Positions 1-10,484 are shown, counted from the first letter of the stretch. The stretch is 64,000 nucleotides of DNA from Bacteroidota bacterium (GCA_029265715.1 JAJUGZ010000001.1:84996-148995); one strand, 5' to 3'. Notes: generated from the sequence alone by a model not told the origin. Made by a program: numbers and translations.

Positions 1-1698
1 CCAGTTATTAAACTTACGCATATAATACCCGGTCCGTGTGTGGGTCCGGTTTGTTTGCGAGATTTCTTCAGCTCCGCCGACAAACGTTTCTATGCCACCA
101 GAATAGCCTGAGCTCTTAACCTCAATCCGGATATTTTTAATTTTCATAGAAACGCCAGAATTACCCCCCAGGTCGAAGCGAATGTTATCTCCCGCATTTC
201 CCCAGCCCAGAGAACCTGCTACAGCCGTAATATCAGCAGAGTATGTAGTCCACACGCTGGAACTTGGTATTGTTGCCGGATGCGTAGAACGACTTTCTGC
301 TATTGCCGGTCCCAGGAAAAGTTGAGGCGCCACATCGGCCGAGCTCATATATTCAAATGCAAATACGACAGATGGCGGGTTGTTCAATCCTTCGGCTAAT
401 GGAGTTAAATAAACGTATGGATCGCCACCCGTGGTTGTCAATTCGTATGACCCGGTTGCAACTTCAGTTATTTCGAGTTCATTCGTTGTAGCCGTGAAAT
501 TTAAATTGTAGGCATCATTACGGGGGGCAGCAGCTTGAAGATTTTTAGGAGCTCCATTATAATAAACCGATGCATAAAAACGAGGGTCACGACCTTCATA
601 AGGATGTTCCGGATCGTACCCGGAAGCTCTGTTAATAATAGGGTTCAGGTGGTTTGCATCGCTATAGCCTAAAATAGGAGCCAGCCCATTGGCCATTTCA
701 TAACAATCTACCAGCTCCTGAGTCGGACATGGCCCGGCTTTATCCATGCCTGCAGTTGTTGGCAATCCGGCATATTTCCAGATTGCCATCTGCCCGCCAA
801 CCTGCAAAATGGTCTCCTTATCAACAGAGCGCTGATCATCAGAGTTTGTGATAAAATAGAGTGCATAGGCATTTTGCGCAGCATTTTCTACCGGTTCGTC
901 ATCGAATAATTTGTAATCATGAGTCAAACACTGATATAACGCTTCTTTGTTTATTGCAGTCGCATCGGCCCACGAAAAAGTACCGTCAGACCATAGCGGA
1001 CTAGCCGCATAAGTAACTGCCTCCGACATGATCGCATAGGGTACCGCGCGGGTCATCATTCCAAACTGGTTGTTATACACCTCCCAATGAAAACCATCTT
1101 GTGTAGCCGGAGCTTTTAAGGCTGAGTCACAATCAGCCAAAATAAATTTGACGACCTCGGAAAAAGAAGATTTCGTATCCTTTGAAAAGTCGTGATCGGT
1201 TCCCAACGGTTTATCAAAAACCGGAACGCTGCCATACCTTTTGATCAACTGCAAATAATACAGTGCCCGCAATGTGTGAGCCTGAGCAGCCCAACCTTTC
1301 TTTTCGTCGGCTGTTGCGTATGCCGTTGATGTCCAGATATTGGCCAGAAATACGTTACATTTTCGGATCCCCTCGTACAAAGAAGCCCACGGACTTCCAT
1401 CAACAGAATAAGAAGGGTACGTATTTGCCGTAACAGAACCTGAATACCAGGCGCTATACCGGGATCCGGACGTATTATCATCAGCATCTTCCGCTTCATC
1501 GCACATAGAAGCACGATCCATATAAGGAGCGGGACAATAGCCATAGCAGGAATTTAAATAGCCCATTGTCCGATACCTGTCCGAAAAGACTTGGTCCATT
1601 GTTATACGCCCATCCGGATCCAAGTCCAGTTGATCGTTGCAAGAATTCAAGAATCCGATCGCAACTGTTGTGATAAATAAGAAAATATATCTTTTCAT
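1..1698 (-). CDS. SusD/RagB family outer-membrane lipoprotein (SusD2), C-terminus outside the window
   Basis: Reads open from an ATG at 1698 to the window edge (566 codons, no stop), so the C-terminus is missing. The N-terminus is a lipoprotein signal ending LNSC, followed by the SusD-type stretch LDLDPDGRITMDQVF. SusD proteins sit on the cell surface over a SusC channel and capture glycans. Motifs such as LRALYYLQLIKRYG (TPR helices) and RTGYYMRKF (conserved near the SusD C-terminus) are present. Between RDPRFYASVYYNG and RTGYYMRKF lies an extra segment of about 135 residues (roughly 395-530) rich in beta-strand-like sequence, with W..YSADI and FDLGGNSG, resembling a carbohydrate-binding beta-sandwich. 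It is the last visible gene of a sigma-FecR-SusC-SusD-SusC-SusD array. Its ATG directly abuts a repeated hairpin element. The substrate cannot be told. Confidence 0.93.
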   Translation of the reverse strand, partial: MKRYIFLFITTVAIGFLNSCNDQLDLDPDGRITMDQVFSDRYRTMGYLNSCYGYCPAPYMDRASMCDEAEDADDNTSGSRYSAWYSGSVTANTYPSYSVDGSPWASLYEGIRKCNVFLANIWTSTAYATADEKKGWAAQAHTLRALYYLQLIKRYGSVPVFDKPLGTDHDFSKDTKSSFSEVVKFILADCDSALKAPATQDGFHWEVYNNQFGMMTRAVPYAIMSEAVTYAASPLWSDGTFSWADATAINKEALYQCLTHDYKLFDDEPVENAAQNAYALYFITNSDDQRSVDKETILQVGGQMAIWKYAGLPTTAGMDKAGPCPTQELVDCYEMANGLAPILGYSDANHLNPIINRASGYDPEHPYEGRDPRFYASVYYNGAPKNLQAAAPRNDAYNLNFTATTNELEITEVATGSYELTTTGGDPYVYLTPLAEGLNNPPSVVFAFEYMSSADVAPQLFLGPAIAESRSTHPATIPSSSVWTTYSADITAVAGSLGWGNAGDNIRFDLGGNSGVSMKIKNIRIEVKSSGYSGGIETFVGGAEEISQTNRTHTRTGYYMRKFNNW

Positions 1699-1795
1699 CT
1701 GTAAATAATTTGTTTTTACGTTGTCAGATGGAATAGCCATGATCGGGTATTATCTTCATTATCTGCTGGTGTTTGTAAATCATGGCTATTTCATA
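1695..1795 (-). repeat. Repeated hairpin element, copy A, abutting the susD2 start
   Basis: About 101 bp nearly identical to 41417-41517. It contains 16-base inverted arms (1728-1743 and 1779-1794, one mismatch) around a 35-base loop, followed in the minus orientation by a conserved spacer that ends exactly at the susD2 ATG. It occupies much of the 226-bp gap between susC2 and susD2, a gap that is far shorter (17 bp) in the upstream SusC1-SusD1 pair. It could act as a processing or attenuation site that lowers or separates susD2 expression, or be a small mobile repeat; the sequence alone does not decide. Confidence 0.85.
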
Positions 1796-1924
1796 CTATA
1801 ATTTGCTTTTAATGGTAGTATGGAACTCCATGTTGCCGAGAAATATTATAATTCTCTTGGAAGTGTGACGCAACATGTTCGTTTCATATTGTTATTATTT
1901 CAAAATTTAAAATGCTCCAGGTTT

Positions 1925-4900
1925 CTAAAAGGTGACACTGATTCCTGCATTATAAACCCGATACACAGGAATGGCATCATAACTATTGGCTTCCGGGCCA
2001 AAATCATTCGACTTCATTTTATCCCATGTCAGCAAATTCTGGCCGCTTAGAATTAACCGTATCTCACTCGCTGATAATGCCTTCGATATCCGATCGGAGA
2101 GTGTATAGGATAATTCCACATTCTTGAGGCGCAAGTATGCTCGATTGTATTCATAATAATCGCTGGCCTCGTGACTTACCGATTTGGTAAGAGACAATGC
2201 GGGGGCTGTAATCTTTTCGCCATTGTTCCACCGTTCCTCGGTCCATGCATTTCGGTGCAAAGAGCCATACACCCCGTCGTAACTGGTTTCATAAACGCCA
2301 ATCCCGCCATAAACCGACGACCATTTTCCAACACCCTGAAATAAAAAGCTCAGATCAAATGATTTATACCTGAACCCGCCAGAAAATCCATAGTAATAGC
2401 GGGGCATATCTCCTGTCCCGATTGGGGCTTGGTCTTTCTCATCAATAACATGGTCTCCGTTCAGATCTTGGTACTTTAGGTCTCCAACGCGAGGTATTCC
2501 GAATGAATAAGTCAGCTCGCTGGCATCAACTTCTCCTTGGAAATTATAAAAACCATTGCCATTGCGATAATCAACCAAATACCCCCATGCTTGTCCATAA
2601 GAATACCCTTCAGATCTCTTGCGATAAGCATAATCTTCCGATTTAAGAGCTTCCAACGACTTGATTTCCTTATTTTTAGCATACGTAATGTATCCACCCA
2701 TCCGAATCGAAAAATCTTTGGTCAGTTCCTTCTTGTAGTCGGCAGTAACCTCATATCCTTTATTTTCATATATACCAGCATTTGTTATTGGATAATTTCC
2801 AAGAGGAATCCCCTGATAAGTCGGAATATACGACGAAGGGTTCACGATCATATTATCTAAACGCTCATTAAAAATATCCACGCTTAACGAAAACTGGTTC
2901 AGTAACCCCAAATCCAGTCCGTAATTCTGTTTTACGGTGTTTTCTGAAACATAATTTGGATTACCCACCTGATTTTCAGTAATTTTATACTGAAGAGCAC
3001 CAATTGGGCCGCCTCCGCTAAAAGTTACATTATCGAGATAAGCAAACCGGTTTTGATTATCCTGATCATTGGCGGTTTTACCGTAAGAGGCTCTGACCTT
3101 TAAATTGTCGACCCATTCAACATTTTTCATAAAACGTTCTTTTGATATGACCCAGGCTCCGGAAACAGCAGGGGTCCATGTATACCGATGACCTCTTGCA
3201 TATTTTTCCGATCCGGAATACCCCACATCAAACTTCAGCATATACTTTTTGTTATACGCATAAGTTGCTTCGGCACCCGAACTCATCCGGTTGTATGGAA
3301 GACACCATGGCGATCCATTATCTTCTTTTGACAGGTTCTGATAAAACATATAGGCCATCGCGGTAACAGCATGTTGCCCGAAAGTCCGCTGGTAATCCAT
3401 CATTCCTTTGTAAGTGATGTGGTAGTAATACGACGATCCTTTGCCATAAGAGAGTGTCGTGTTATTATTTGATCCCTTTTTAACAAACGAAAGCGTTTCA
3501 TCATCATCGGTCCTCATCCATCTTTCATAATCTTGGGTTGTTGTCAGACTATTCACAGAGTTTGTCTGATACGCAACCACTCCTGATGCTTTCAATCCTG
3601 AAGCCAGAAAGCTCATGTCCAGATTTAACCCAAATTGTGAATAGATATTGGTTACTGTATGTCGTGTGTAACCAGAACGATTTAGCATGCCATAAGTCGG
3701 ATCGCCAACCAAACTCGTTGTTACAACCTGATTGCCAGAAACAGCGCCAGTTTCAGGATCGATAACTGTCGGGGTAACAGGTCCGTATACAGTTGATGGC
3801 ATATTAAACAGGCTTGAATACAATGTTTGCGAAAAAGTGCCGCCACCAGGAACCCGTTCCCTTTTTATATTTCCACTTAATTGCAGGTAAGCGCTTAAAT
3901 AATCATTGATTTTGGCATCGACATTTGAACGGAAGTTTGCCCAATCAAAATTCGGACTGGTATCATAGTCTGGCTGATCTGTTTTAAACTGACTTTTCTG
4001 ATGCATGACATTCACATTGGTAAAATACCGTACCCAGTTTGACCCACCGGATAAATCGACACCCACCCGCTGCATTTGAGCAAAATTCCGGAGAAATGTA
4101 TCGTACCAGTTCGTGTTCGGATACAAGTCAGGCTGTTCTCCCGAACGATATTTTTCGACTTGTTGATCAGTAAAAAAGTAATTTGGCCCTTTCCCGTCAT
4201 TAAAGGCAGCCTGATTTCTCAATTGTGCATATTCTGCCGAACTAATAAAAGCCGGCTGAGTAGTCATTTGCTGCAACGATTCGTCAACCCTAACTTTTAC
4301 ATTAAGTTTCCCAAGCGAACCTCTCTTGGTCGTAACAACAATGACCCCATTAGCTCCCTGTATGCCGTATAATGCTTCGGTCGATGCATCTTTTAATACA
4401 GTTACCGACTCAATTTCTGAAGGAGATATGTATTCCAGCGATTGATTGCTATTGTGCGCACATACAATCCCATCTATAATTACCAACGGCCCTTTAGCTC
4501 TGTTGGCACAAACACCTCGAACGTAAAGATCGGTATTGGCCCGGCCTAATTCGGATGAGGTTTCCCGGGTAAACAACCCCGGTAACCGGCCGGCAAAAGT
4601 CATAGGCAAATTAGCAACCGGAGATTTTTCTAGTTCTTCGCCGGTAACCGTTGATACCGCTCCAGACATTTCGCTCTTTCTCTGAGAAGAATATCCCAAT
4701 TGAATTATCTCATCTTCAGAATCTTCTATCAAATTGAGAATTACGTCAACCTGCATCGCATTCCCAATTTTCACAACCTTATCCGAATAGCCAATGCATG
4801 AAAAAACCAGAGATTTGCTCGCATCATCGATAACTAAAGCATAGGTTCCGTCCGGCTGTGTCAAAGTCCGGCTATTCCCATTCTGCGTGCTAACAACAAC

Positions 4901-5041
4901 CCCGGCAAGAGGTTTTCCCAATACATCACTGACGACTCCCTTTACAAAAGGAAGCTTATCATTTGCGCCTTGAGATACTCCAATGAATATAAAAATCAGC
5001 AAGGCCTGTATGAATGTTTTTATAATTATTTTATGTCTCAT
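1925..5041 (-). CDS. SusC/RagA family TonB-linked outer-membrane protein (SusC2)
   Basis: A TonB-dependent outer-membrane channel of the SusC class, paired with SusD2 for energised glycan import. The chosen ATG at 5041 gives 1038 residues beginning MRHKIIIKTF with a signal peptide; a longer reading from 5104 would overlap the upstream SusD stop and lacks a signal at its start. After the signal come a carboxypeptidase-D-regulatory-like domain (about 30-110), the TonB plug (about 115-240, including VRGV and LVIIDG with KDAST.ALYGIQGANGVIVVTTKRG), and the beta-barrel ending in a C-terminal aromatic (GISVTF). It has no STN domain, so it is not expected to signal to the anti-sigma factor itself. 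The usual VGYGTQKK stretch is altered to QLGYSSQRKSEMSGA. Confidence 0.95.
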   Translation of the reverse strand: MRHKIIIKTFIQALLIFIFIGVSQGANDKLPFVKGVVSDVLGKPLAGVVVSTQNGNSRTLTQPDGTYALVIDDASKSLVFSCIGYSDKVVKIGNAMQVDVILNLIEDSEDEIIQLGYSSQRKSEMSGAVSTVTGEELEKSPVANLPMTFAGRLPGLFTRETSSELGRANTDLYVRGVCANRAKGPLVIIDGIVCAHNSNQSLEYISPSEIESVTVLKDASTEALYGIQGANGVIVVTTKRGSLGKLNVKVRVDESLQQMTTQPAFISSAEYAQLRNQAAFNDGKGPNYFFTDQQVEKYRSGEQPDLYPNTNWYDTFLRNFAQMQRVGVDLSGGSNWVRYFTNVNVMHQKSQFKTDQPDYDTSPNFDWANFRSNVDAKINDYLSAYLQLSGNIKRERVPGGGTFSQTLYSSLFNMPSTVYGPVTPTVIDPETGAVSGNQVVTTSLVGDPTYGMLNRSGYTRHTVTNIYSQFGLNLDMSFLASGLKASGVVAYQTNSVNSLTTTQDYERWMRTDDDETLSFVKKGSNNNTTLSYGKGSSYYYHITYKGMMDYQRTFGQHAVTAMAYMFYQNLSKEDNGSPWCLPYNRMSSGAEATYAYNKKYMLKFDVGYSGSEKYARGHRYTWTPAVSGAWVISKERFMKNVEWVDNLKVRASYGKTANDQDNQNRFAYLDNVTFSGGGPIGALQYKITENQVGNPNYVSENTVKQNYGLDLGLLNQFSLSVDIFNERLDNMIVNPSSYIPTYQGIPLGNYPITNAGIYENKGYEVTADYKKELTKDFSIRMGGYITYAKNKEIKSLEALKSEDYAYRKRSEGYSYGQAWGYLVDYRNGNGFYNFQGEVDASELTYSFGIPRVGDLKYQDLNGDHVIDEKDQAPIGTGDMPRYYYGFSGGFRYKSFDLSFLFQGVGKWSSVYGGIGVYETSYDGVYGSLHRNAWTEERWNNGEKITAPALSLTKSVSHEASDYYEYNRAYLRLKNVELSYTLSDRISKALSASEIRLILSGQNLLTWDKMKSNDFGPEANSYDAIPVYRVYNAGISVTF

Positions 5042-5082
5042 ATTAATAATCTTTATTAGTCCAAAAACCAGCTTTCTGCTTG

Positions 5083-6969
5083 TTACCAACCCGGATTTTG
5101 CCAATCCTCTCCGGTCAACGATTTCATCCGGTTGGCTTCGTTAAGTGAAATTGGACACTTCAAATACTTATTGGTATAACACTTTCGTTCGACTGAGCGT
5201 ACCGGACGACGGGTGTAAGTATAGGTCCCTTGATCGTTGCGATGAATCTCCATCGCAGTTATCCATTTATCCGTTTTAGACAAGTCACCATCCGGATTTG
5301 TCCAGCGTCGAACATCGAAATACCGAAACTCTTCCATCGCAAGTTCAACCCGACGTTCATGGCGTACACGAAGAATCATTTCTTCTTTTGACAAACCTGT
5401 CGGGAGCTCAGGCATGCCAACCCGGGCCCTGATCAGATCGACTGCTTCTTTGGCTTCATTTAAATGACCTGCTTCGGCTGCAGCTTCAGCTAAATTTAGA
5501 TACACTTCGCCCAAGCGGAATAATTTAAAATATGCCCCGCCTACAACATAATCGCCACCAGCAAATGGATGCAAGAATTTACGTTCGTAATAACCAGTCC
5601 GGGTTAAATACCTGGTTATTTTATCAATCCCTGTCTTTGGCTCTCCAGCCCAAGTTGCTATAATCCGGGTTCTATTTCCTTTCGCTGCCGGATAATTTTC
5701 TTTACATTCGGGTAGTTCGTCAAAATTCCAGAACGCTTTTCTCTTTGAACCATTATAATAAATAGATGCATAAAAGCGGGGATCGCGATTTTCATAGGGG
5801 TTGTTAGGATCGTACATTGTATTGACTGCATTGTAATTTGGTTCCGTATGTTTTTCATCCAAATACGGATTTGCCAGATCTAATACAGGCTTCCCATCAA
5901 TTGTTTCGTATGAATCAACCAATTCCTGAGATGGACATGTCCCTGATTTATACCCATCCTGCGAACCAATCCCATCAATATTCCAGACATTTCCTTGCCC
6001 ATCTCTACTTTGGTACAAGGTTTCCTTGTCAACCGGATTGGACGAATAGGCCATGGAATTTGTGAAGTATTCATTGTAGAGAGCAGCATATTTATTGGGG
6101 AAATATGCTTCAGGAGATTCATAAACTTGCGGAAAATTTATCTTTGAATACAAAGCGTATCCTTGATTTTTAAGATTTTGAAGAACTGTTTTATTCATTT
6201 GATACGCTTCTTCCCAATAATTTGCACCATTGTTATAAAGCGGACTGGCAGCATAAAGGATCATTCTGGATTTGATCGCTTCGGCCATCGCCTTGTTAAC
6301 TCGTCCGGCTTCGCCTCCGGTTGTTATCCTCCAGGGTAACTCATTAACAGCCAAGGCGGCATTACAGTCTTCAATGATAAATTTTACAACTTCATAATAA
6401 CTTGCTCTTTTCACCTGCGAGAAATCTCCGGCATAATCAAATGGTTCCCGCTCAATGGGTAATCCCATTCCAAACCAACGGAGTAATTCTGAATAATAAT
6501 AAGCCCGAAGCAAATGAGCCTCCGCTTTCCACCGATTGCGGTCGCTTTCGTTTTTTACAGTTGCACCATCTATTCGACTTAAAAAAACAGAGCACATCCG
6601 AATCGAGTTCCAGTAGCGATCCCAATAATCACCGTTACCAGCTTCATCGCTAATATCAATGATCGGGTGACTGCTGGCTGATGCATCGCCATTATACATA
6701 CGTCCCGACATAATCCATGATTCGGCTTCGGCGTCTGTATCCCATGCTTCATCACTCCATTCTACCGGTCCTCTGCTCCAAAAGAAATAACGATTTCCTT
6801 TAGCAGGCATGTTCTCATAGCAGCTATTTAAGTAAGCCGAAACTTTATCGTTATCAGCAAATATGTCGTCTTCAGATATTCTCCCGTCCGGAGCAACATC
6901 CAACGCTTCGGAACAGGCAAATAAAAGCAGAGTTATTCCTGCAAAAAATGGTATTATATATTTTTTCAT
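5083..6969 (-). CDS. SusD/RagB family outer-membrane lipoprotein (SusD1)
   Basis: A 628-residue SusD homologue, complete. The lipoprotein signal ends LLLFAC with Cys19, so it should be lipidated and surface exposed. The N-terminal LDVAPDGRISEDDIFAD, TPR helices with HLLRAYYYSELLRWFG, and the C-terminal block LFRLGEVYLNLAEAAAEAG with RTGYYERKF are classic for the family. It starts 17 bp after the SusC1 stop, so the two form a translationally close pair, and it ends 41 bp before the SusC2 start. Unlike SusD2 it has no inserted beta-sandwich. It binds an unidentified glycan at the mouth of SusC1. Confidence 0.96.
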   Translation of the reverse strand: MKKYIIPFFAGITLLLFACSEALDVAPDGRISEDDIFADNDKVSAYLNSCYENMPAKGNRYFFWSRGPVEWSDEAWDTDAEAESWIMSGRMYNGDASASSHPIIDISDEAGNGDYWDRYWNSIRMCSVFLSRIDGATVKNESDRNRWKAEAHLLRAYYYSELLRWFGMGLPIEREPFDYAGDFSQVKRASYYEVVKFIIEDCNAALAVNELPWRITTGGEAGRVNKAMAEAIKSRMILYAASPLYNNGANYWEEAYQMNKTVLQNLKNQGYALYSKINFPQVYESPEAYFPNKYAALYNEYFTNSMAYSSNPVDKETLYQSRDGQGNVWNIDGIGSQDGYKSGTCPSQELVDSYETIDGKPVLDLANPYLDEKHTEPNYNAVNTMYDPNNPYENRDPRFYASIYYNGSKRKAFWNFDELPECKENYPAAKGNRTRIIATWAGEPKTGIDKITRYLTRTGYYERKFLHPFAGGDYVVGGAYFKLFRLGEVYLNLAEAAAEAGHLNEAKEAVDLIRARVGMPELPTGLSKEEMILRVRHERRVELAMEEFRYFDVRRWTNPDGDLSKTDKWITAMEIHRNDQGTYTYTRRPVRSVERKCYTNKYLKCPISLNEANRMKSLTGEDWQNPGW

Positions 6970-6986
6970 TGCGTCTGAATTAAAGG

Positions 6987-9900
6987 TTAGAAAGTAATAT
7001 TTGCCCCTAAATTGACCATTCTTGTTACAGGGTAGCCAATCGGATCTCCGTTCTCCGGATCAAGTCCTCCTATTCGTTGATGATCCCACACATAGAGGTT
7101 CTGCCCACTAACATATATCCTCAGTTTGCTGACATTCATTCGTTTCAAGCATGACGCACCTTGAATGGTATACCCCAGCTCAACATTTTTTAACCGGGTA
7201 AACGAACGATTCATGATAAAAAAATCGTTGGCAACATGATTGGTGTTGCTATGAGTGCTTAATGCCGGATAGGTAATTTTATCTCCGTTTAAATATCTCT
7301 CCAGGGTCCAGGCTGTTTTGTGATAATCGTAATATGTACCCTCTTTAATATATTCATATACCCCCTGATCTGACCTCGTGCTTGAGAACTGACCAACTCC
7401 CTGGAAGAAAATGGAAAAGTCGATCAACTTGTAATTCAGGGAAAGTGTTACCCCGTAATTAATTCGGGGAATTGTCGGATTGCCAATAGGCACCTGGTCC
7501 TTATCATTAATAACCCCGTCGTTATTCATGTCTATGTATTTAAAATCTCCCACCCTTGGGGTCCCAAAATCATAAGTCAACCCACTTGCCTGTATTTCTT
7601 CTTCTGACACCCAATATCCTCCATGGTCGTTCCAGTCAATTCTATACCCCCACGGTTGACCTAAGGAATACCCTTCGGTTCGGGTACGACATACATAGCT
7701 CTCATCACGTTTTACTTCATCATCATTTTTCACGGTATTGTGGTTATAGCTGTAATTTCCCTTAACCATCACGGAAAGATCTTTGTTAATCGACTTGTTG
7801 TAGGTAAGTTCAATCTCGTAACCACGATTGTAGACCACTCCCATGTTTTGCAATGGAATGCGGCTCAAATAAACTCCCTGGAAAGTTGGCACAGTATGGC
7901 GGGTAATCAGAATATCACTACGATGTTCAACAAAATAATCAAATGACCCATAGAAATCGTTGAATAATTGGAAATCTACCCCAATGTTTCTCTTCCAGGC
8001 GCTTTCCCAAGTCAGATTTTGATTTCCCCGGATACCTTCATAAACCTTTTTGCCATTCCCTAAACTCGATAGTGGACCATTTACGATCTGTGTATCATCG
8101 AGATATAAAAACCGGGAATCACCCATCTTATCATTTCCGACTTTCCCATAAGATGCTCTAATTTTCAAATAATTAACGCTCTTGTTATCTTTCAGGAATT
8201 GTTCATTACTCAAGACCCAACCTCCGGAAAAAGCGGGGAAAAATCCAAAGCGTTTTTTTGGCGAAAATTGTTCTGAACCATTATAACCCATATCAAATTC
8301 GCCAAAATACCGATCGTTATATGCATATGTTGCCCTGCCACACAAACCGATCACATTATGAGGTATTTCTCCGCCGTGATCCCAAAAATCCCTCTGAGCC
8401 AGAAGCATTCCACCAATATCGTGCTTCCCGAACTTTCGATTGTAATTAACAGATCCCTGCAAATTGATATTGTAATATGTCAATGCCGACTTGCTCACAG
8501 AAAGCAAACTCTCGCTATCTCGTTTCAACGAATAGCTCAATTCATCCGTTTCATAATTAATATTAGCCAGATAGAGCCTCTCTGATTTACCTCCCTCCAA
8601 AGTCGTACCGGCATAGGCATCATACGAAACCAACCCCTTCATATTTAACCCTTTGGTAATTAGCTTGCCTAAATCCCAGGTTAGTCCCAGCGAAGAGTTC
8701 AAATTCGAACGAACATCTCTTCGATAGCCACGGCGGTTCATAACCTCAAAAGCCGAACGGTCAAGATATCCGGGATCAACAACCTGCCCGGGAGCATAGC
8801 CAAAACCAGCAATTGTTGTAGGCCCTGGAGTAATCGGCAAAATAGTTTTTGCCTGGTAAAAGAGATCCCGCATCATCCAACCATAATCAGACCCATACAT
8901 TCCACCCACATAAGGCATATTTACCTTTTCAATGTAACTGCCTAAATTGAGCAACATAGAAAGAGATTCTGAAATTTTATAATCCAGATTCGCACGGAAC
9001 GTCCATCTGTCCATCTTTGATGCAGGATCATATCCTAATAAGGATTTGGGTTCTGTATTTAGGTTACCTCCCTGATGCAAAAATCCCGCATTCATGAAAT
9101 ATTCAACCTTATCAGTTCCTCCGGTTAAGTTGGCGCTCAATCGGGTCTGTGGTGAATACCTGGAGATAAACTCGCGGTAATAATCGTGATCCGGATAAAT
9201 GTATTTACGAACTATTGCTTTTTGTTCATAATCCGGATCAGCCGGATCAAGCCCAATCAGCGGGTTTTTATATTTGGCAATAATCTCATCGCTATAAGGA
9301 ACATCCTCTCCATCGTTTCGCATTGCTTCATTTCGTAACTCCAGATACTCCCAAGAGTGAAGGCGTTCGGGCTCTTTGGTAAATGAAGAATAACTTTGAT
9401 CGGCGTTTATCGACAATTGCGATTTCCCTTTTTCTCCCCGTTTGGTCGTAATTAAGATTACACCATTTGCCCCCCGCACACCAAATACGGCAGTAGCTGA
9501 GGCATCTTTCAAAATAGATACTGATGAAACCTCATGAGCATCAAGGGTTCGAATATTATCACGGGGAACACCATCGATGAGGATTAACGGACTCGTACCA
9601 TTCAAGGTAGCTGCACCCCTTAAAAAAATCGTTGCATCGTCCATCCCCGGCTGGCCACCTCCAGCTTGAATAGAGGTTAACCCGGGTAACTTCCCGGCCA
9701 AAGCATTATCAATAGTAGCTGCCGAACTTTGCGTTAGTTCCTTGGTTTGGACAGAAGCTACCGAACCTATAACCGAAATTTTCTTTTGAACTCCGTAACC
9801 AACTACCACCACTTCTTCAACCCCCTGAACATCATCTTCCAATACCACATTCACTTCTGTTTGACTGGTGATGACAACTTCTTTGGTTTTCATCCCAACG

Positions 9901-10484
9901 AATGAAAATACCAACGTAGCTTTATCCGGAACCTTTGATAAGGTATACCGGCCATCCGGATCGGTTATCGTACCAATTGTTGTTTCCTTTACCATAACTG
10001 TTACTCCGGGAAGTGGGACTCCATTCACATCGGTCACTCTACCCTGAAGTGTTTTCAGCTCGACGGGTAAGGCCCATTGTTCAAGCAATGCTTTTGTTTC
10101 AGGAGAAACTTTCCGTTCGGGAACAATTACAATCTGCCGATCGAAGATGCGATAATGCAGATTCGTCCCGCTGAGTGCTTCGGTTAAAACTTCTTCGACC
10201 GAGGCCTTGTCAAAAACTGCACGTACTTTCCGATTCAGATCAACCTGACCGTCTTTGTAAAAAATAATGAACTCACTCTGCTCCTGAATCTTATCAAAGA
10301 CCTGTTTGAGTGTACCATCTTCTATTCGAAGAGAAATCCGCGTACTTTGCGAATAGGTAGAATCGGCATATACACTGCCGATGCACAAGAGAAGAAGAAA
10401 TAATGTTATTTTCATAACCCTAAAAACCAGTGCACAATAATCCCGTATATGGAAAAAATGAGCACAGATGCTACTTTTTTTCAT
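6987..10484 (-). CDS. SusC/RagA TonB-dependent transducer with STN domain (SusC1)
   Basis: A 1165-residue TonB-linked outer-membrane protein. After a signal region (about 24-45, MKITLFLLLLCIGSVYA) comes an STN domain (about 48-122, ISLRIEDGTLKQVFDKIQEQ), then a carboxypeptidase-D-regulatory-like domain (about 145-220), the VVVGYGVQKK stretch and plug (about 225-360), and the barrel ending GANITF. STN domains contact FecR-type anti-sigma factors, so this channel is expected both to import a glycan with SusD1 and to report its presence to the FecR protein encoded just upstream. The extended N-terminus before the hydrophobic signal is common in this subclass. It heads the four-gene SusC/D array. 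Confidence 0.96.
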   Translation of the reverse strand: MKKSSICAHFFHIRDYCALVFRVMKITLFLLLLCIGSVYADSTYSQSTRISLRIEDGTLKQVFDKIQEQSEFIIFYKDGQVDLNRKVRAVFDKASVEEVLTEALSGTNLHYRIFDRQIVIVPERKVSPETKALLEQWALPVELKTLQGRVTDVNGVPLPGVTVMVKETTIGTITDPDGRYTLSKVPDKATLVFSFVGMKTKEVVITSQTEVNVVLEDDVQGVEEVVVVGYGVQKKISVIGSVASVQTKELTQSSAATIDNALAGKLPGLTSIQAGGGQPGMDDATIFLRGAATLNGTSPLILIDGVPRDNIRTLDAHEVSSVSILKDASATAVFGVRGANGVILITTKRGEKGKSQLSINADQSYSSFTKEPERLHSWEYLELRNEAMRNDGEDVPYSDEIIAKYKNPLIGLDPADPDYEQKAIVRKYIYPDHDYYREFISRYSPQTRLSANLTGGTDKVEYFMNAGFLHQGGNLNTEPKSLLGYDPASKMDRWTFRANLDYKISESLSMLLNLGSYIEKVNMPYVGGMYGSDYGWMMRDLFYQAKTILPITPGPTTIAGFGYAPGQVVDPGYLDRSAFEVMNRRGYRRDVRSNLNSSLGLTWDLGKLITKGLNMKGLVSYDAYAGTTLEGGKSERLYLANINYETDELSYSLKRDSESLLSVSKSALTYYNINLQGSVNYNRKFGKHDIGGMLLAQRDFWDHGGEIPHNVIGLCGRATYAYNDRYFGEFDMGYNGSEQFSPKKRFGFFPAFSGGWVLSNEQFLKDNKSVNYLKIRASYGKVGNDKMGDSRFLYLDDTQIVNGPLSSLGNGKKVYEGIRGNQNLTWESAWKRNIGVDFQLFNDFYGSFDYFVEHRSDILITRHTVPTFQGVYLSRIPLQNMGVVYNRGYEIELTYNKSINKDLSVMVKGNYSYNHNTVKNDDEVKRDESYVCRTRTEGYSLGQPWGYRIDWNDHGGYWVSEEEIQASGLTYDFGTPRVGDFKYIDMNNDGVINDKDQVPIGNPTIPRINYGVTLSLNYKLIDFSIFFQGVGQFSSTRSDQGVYEYIKEGTYYDYHKTAWTLERYLNGDKITYPALSTHSNTNHVANDFFIMNRSFTRLKNVELGYTIQGASCLKRMNVSKLRIYVSGQNLYVWDHQRIGGLDPENGDPIGYPVTRMVNLGANITF

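Noticed and set aside
4978..5104. Longer N-terminus for SusC2 from 5104
   Set aside because: Would overlap the SusD1 stop and put 21 hydrophilic residues before the signal peptide; the ATG at 5041 fits better.
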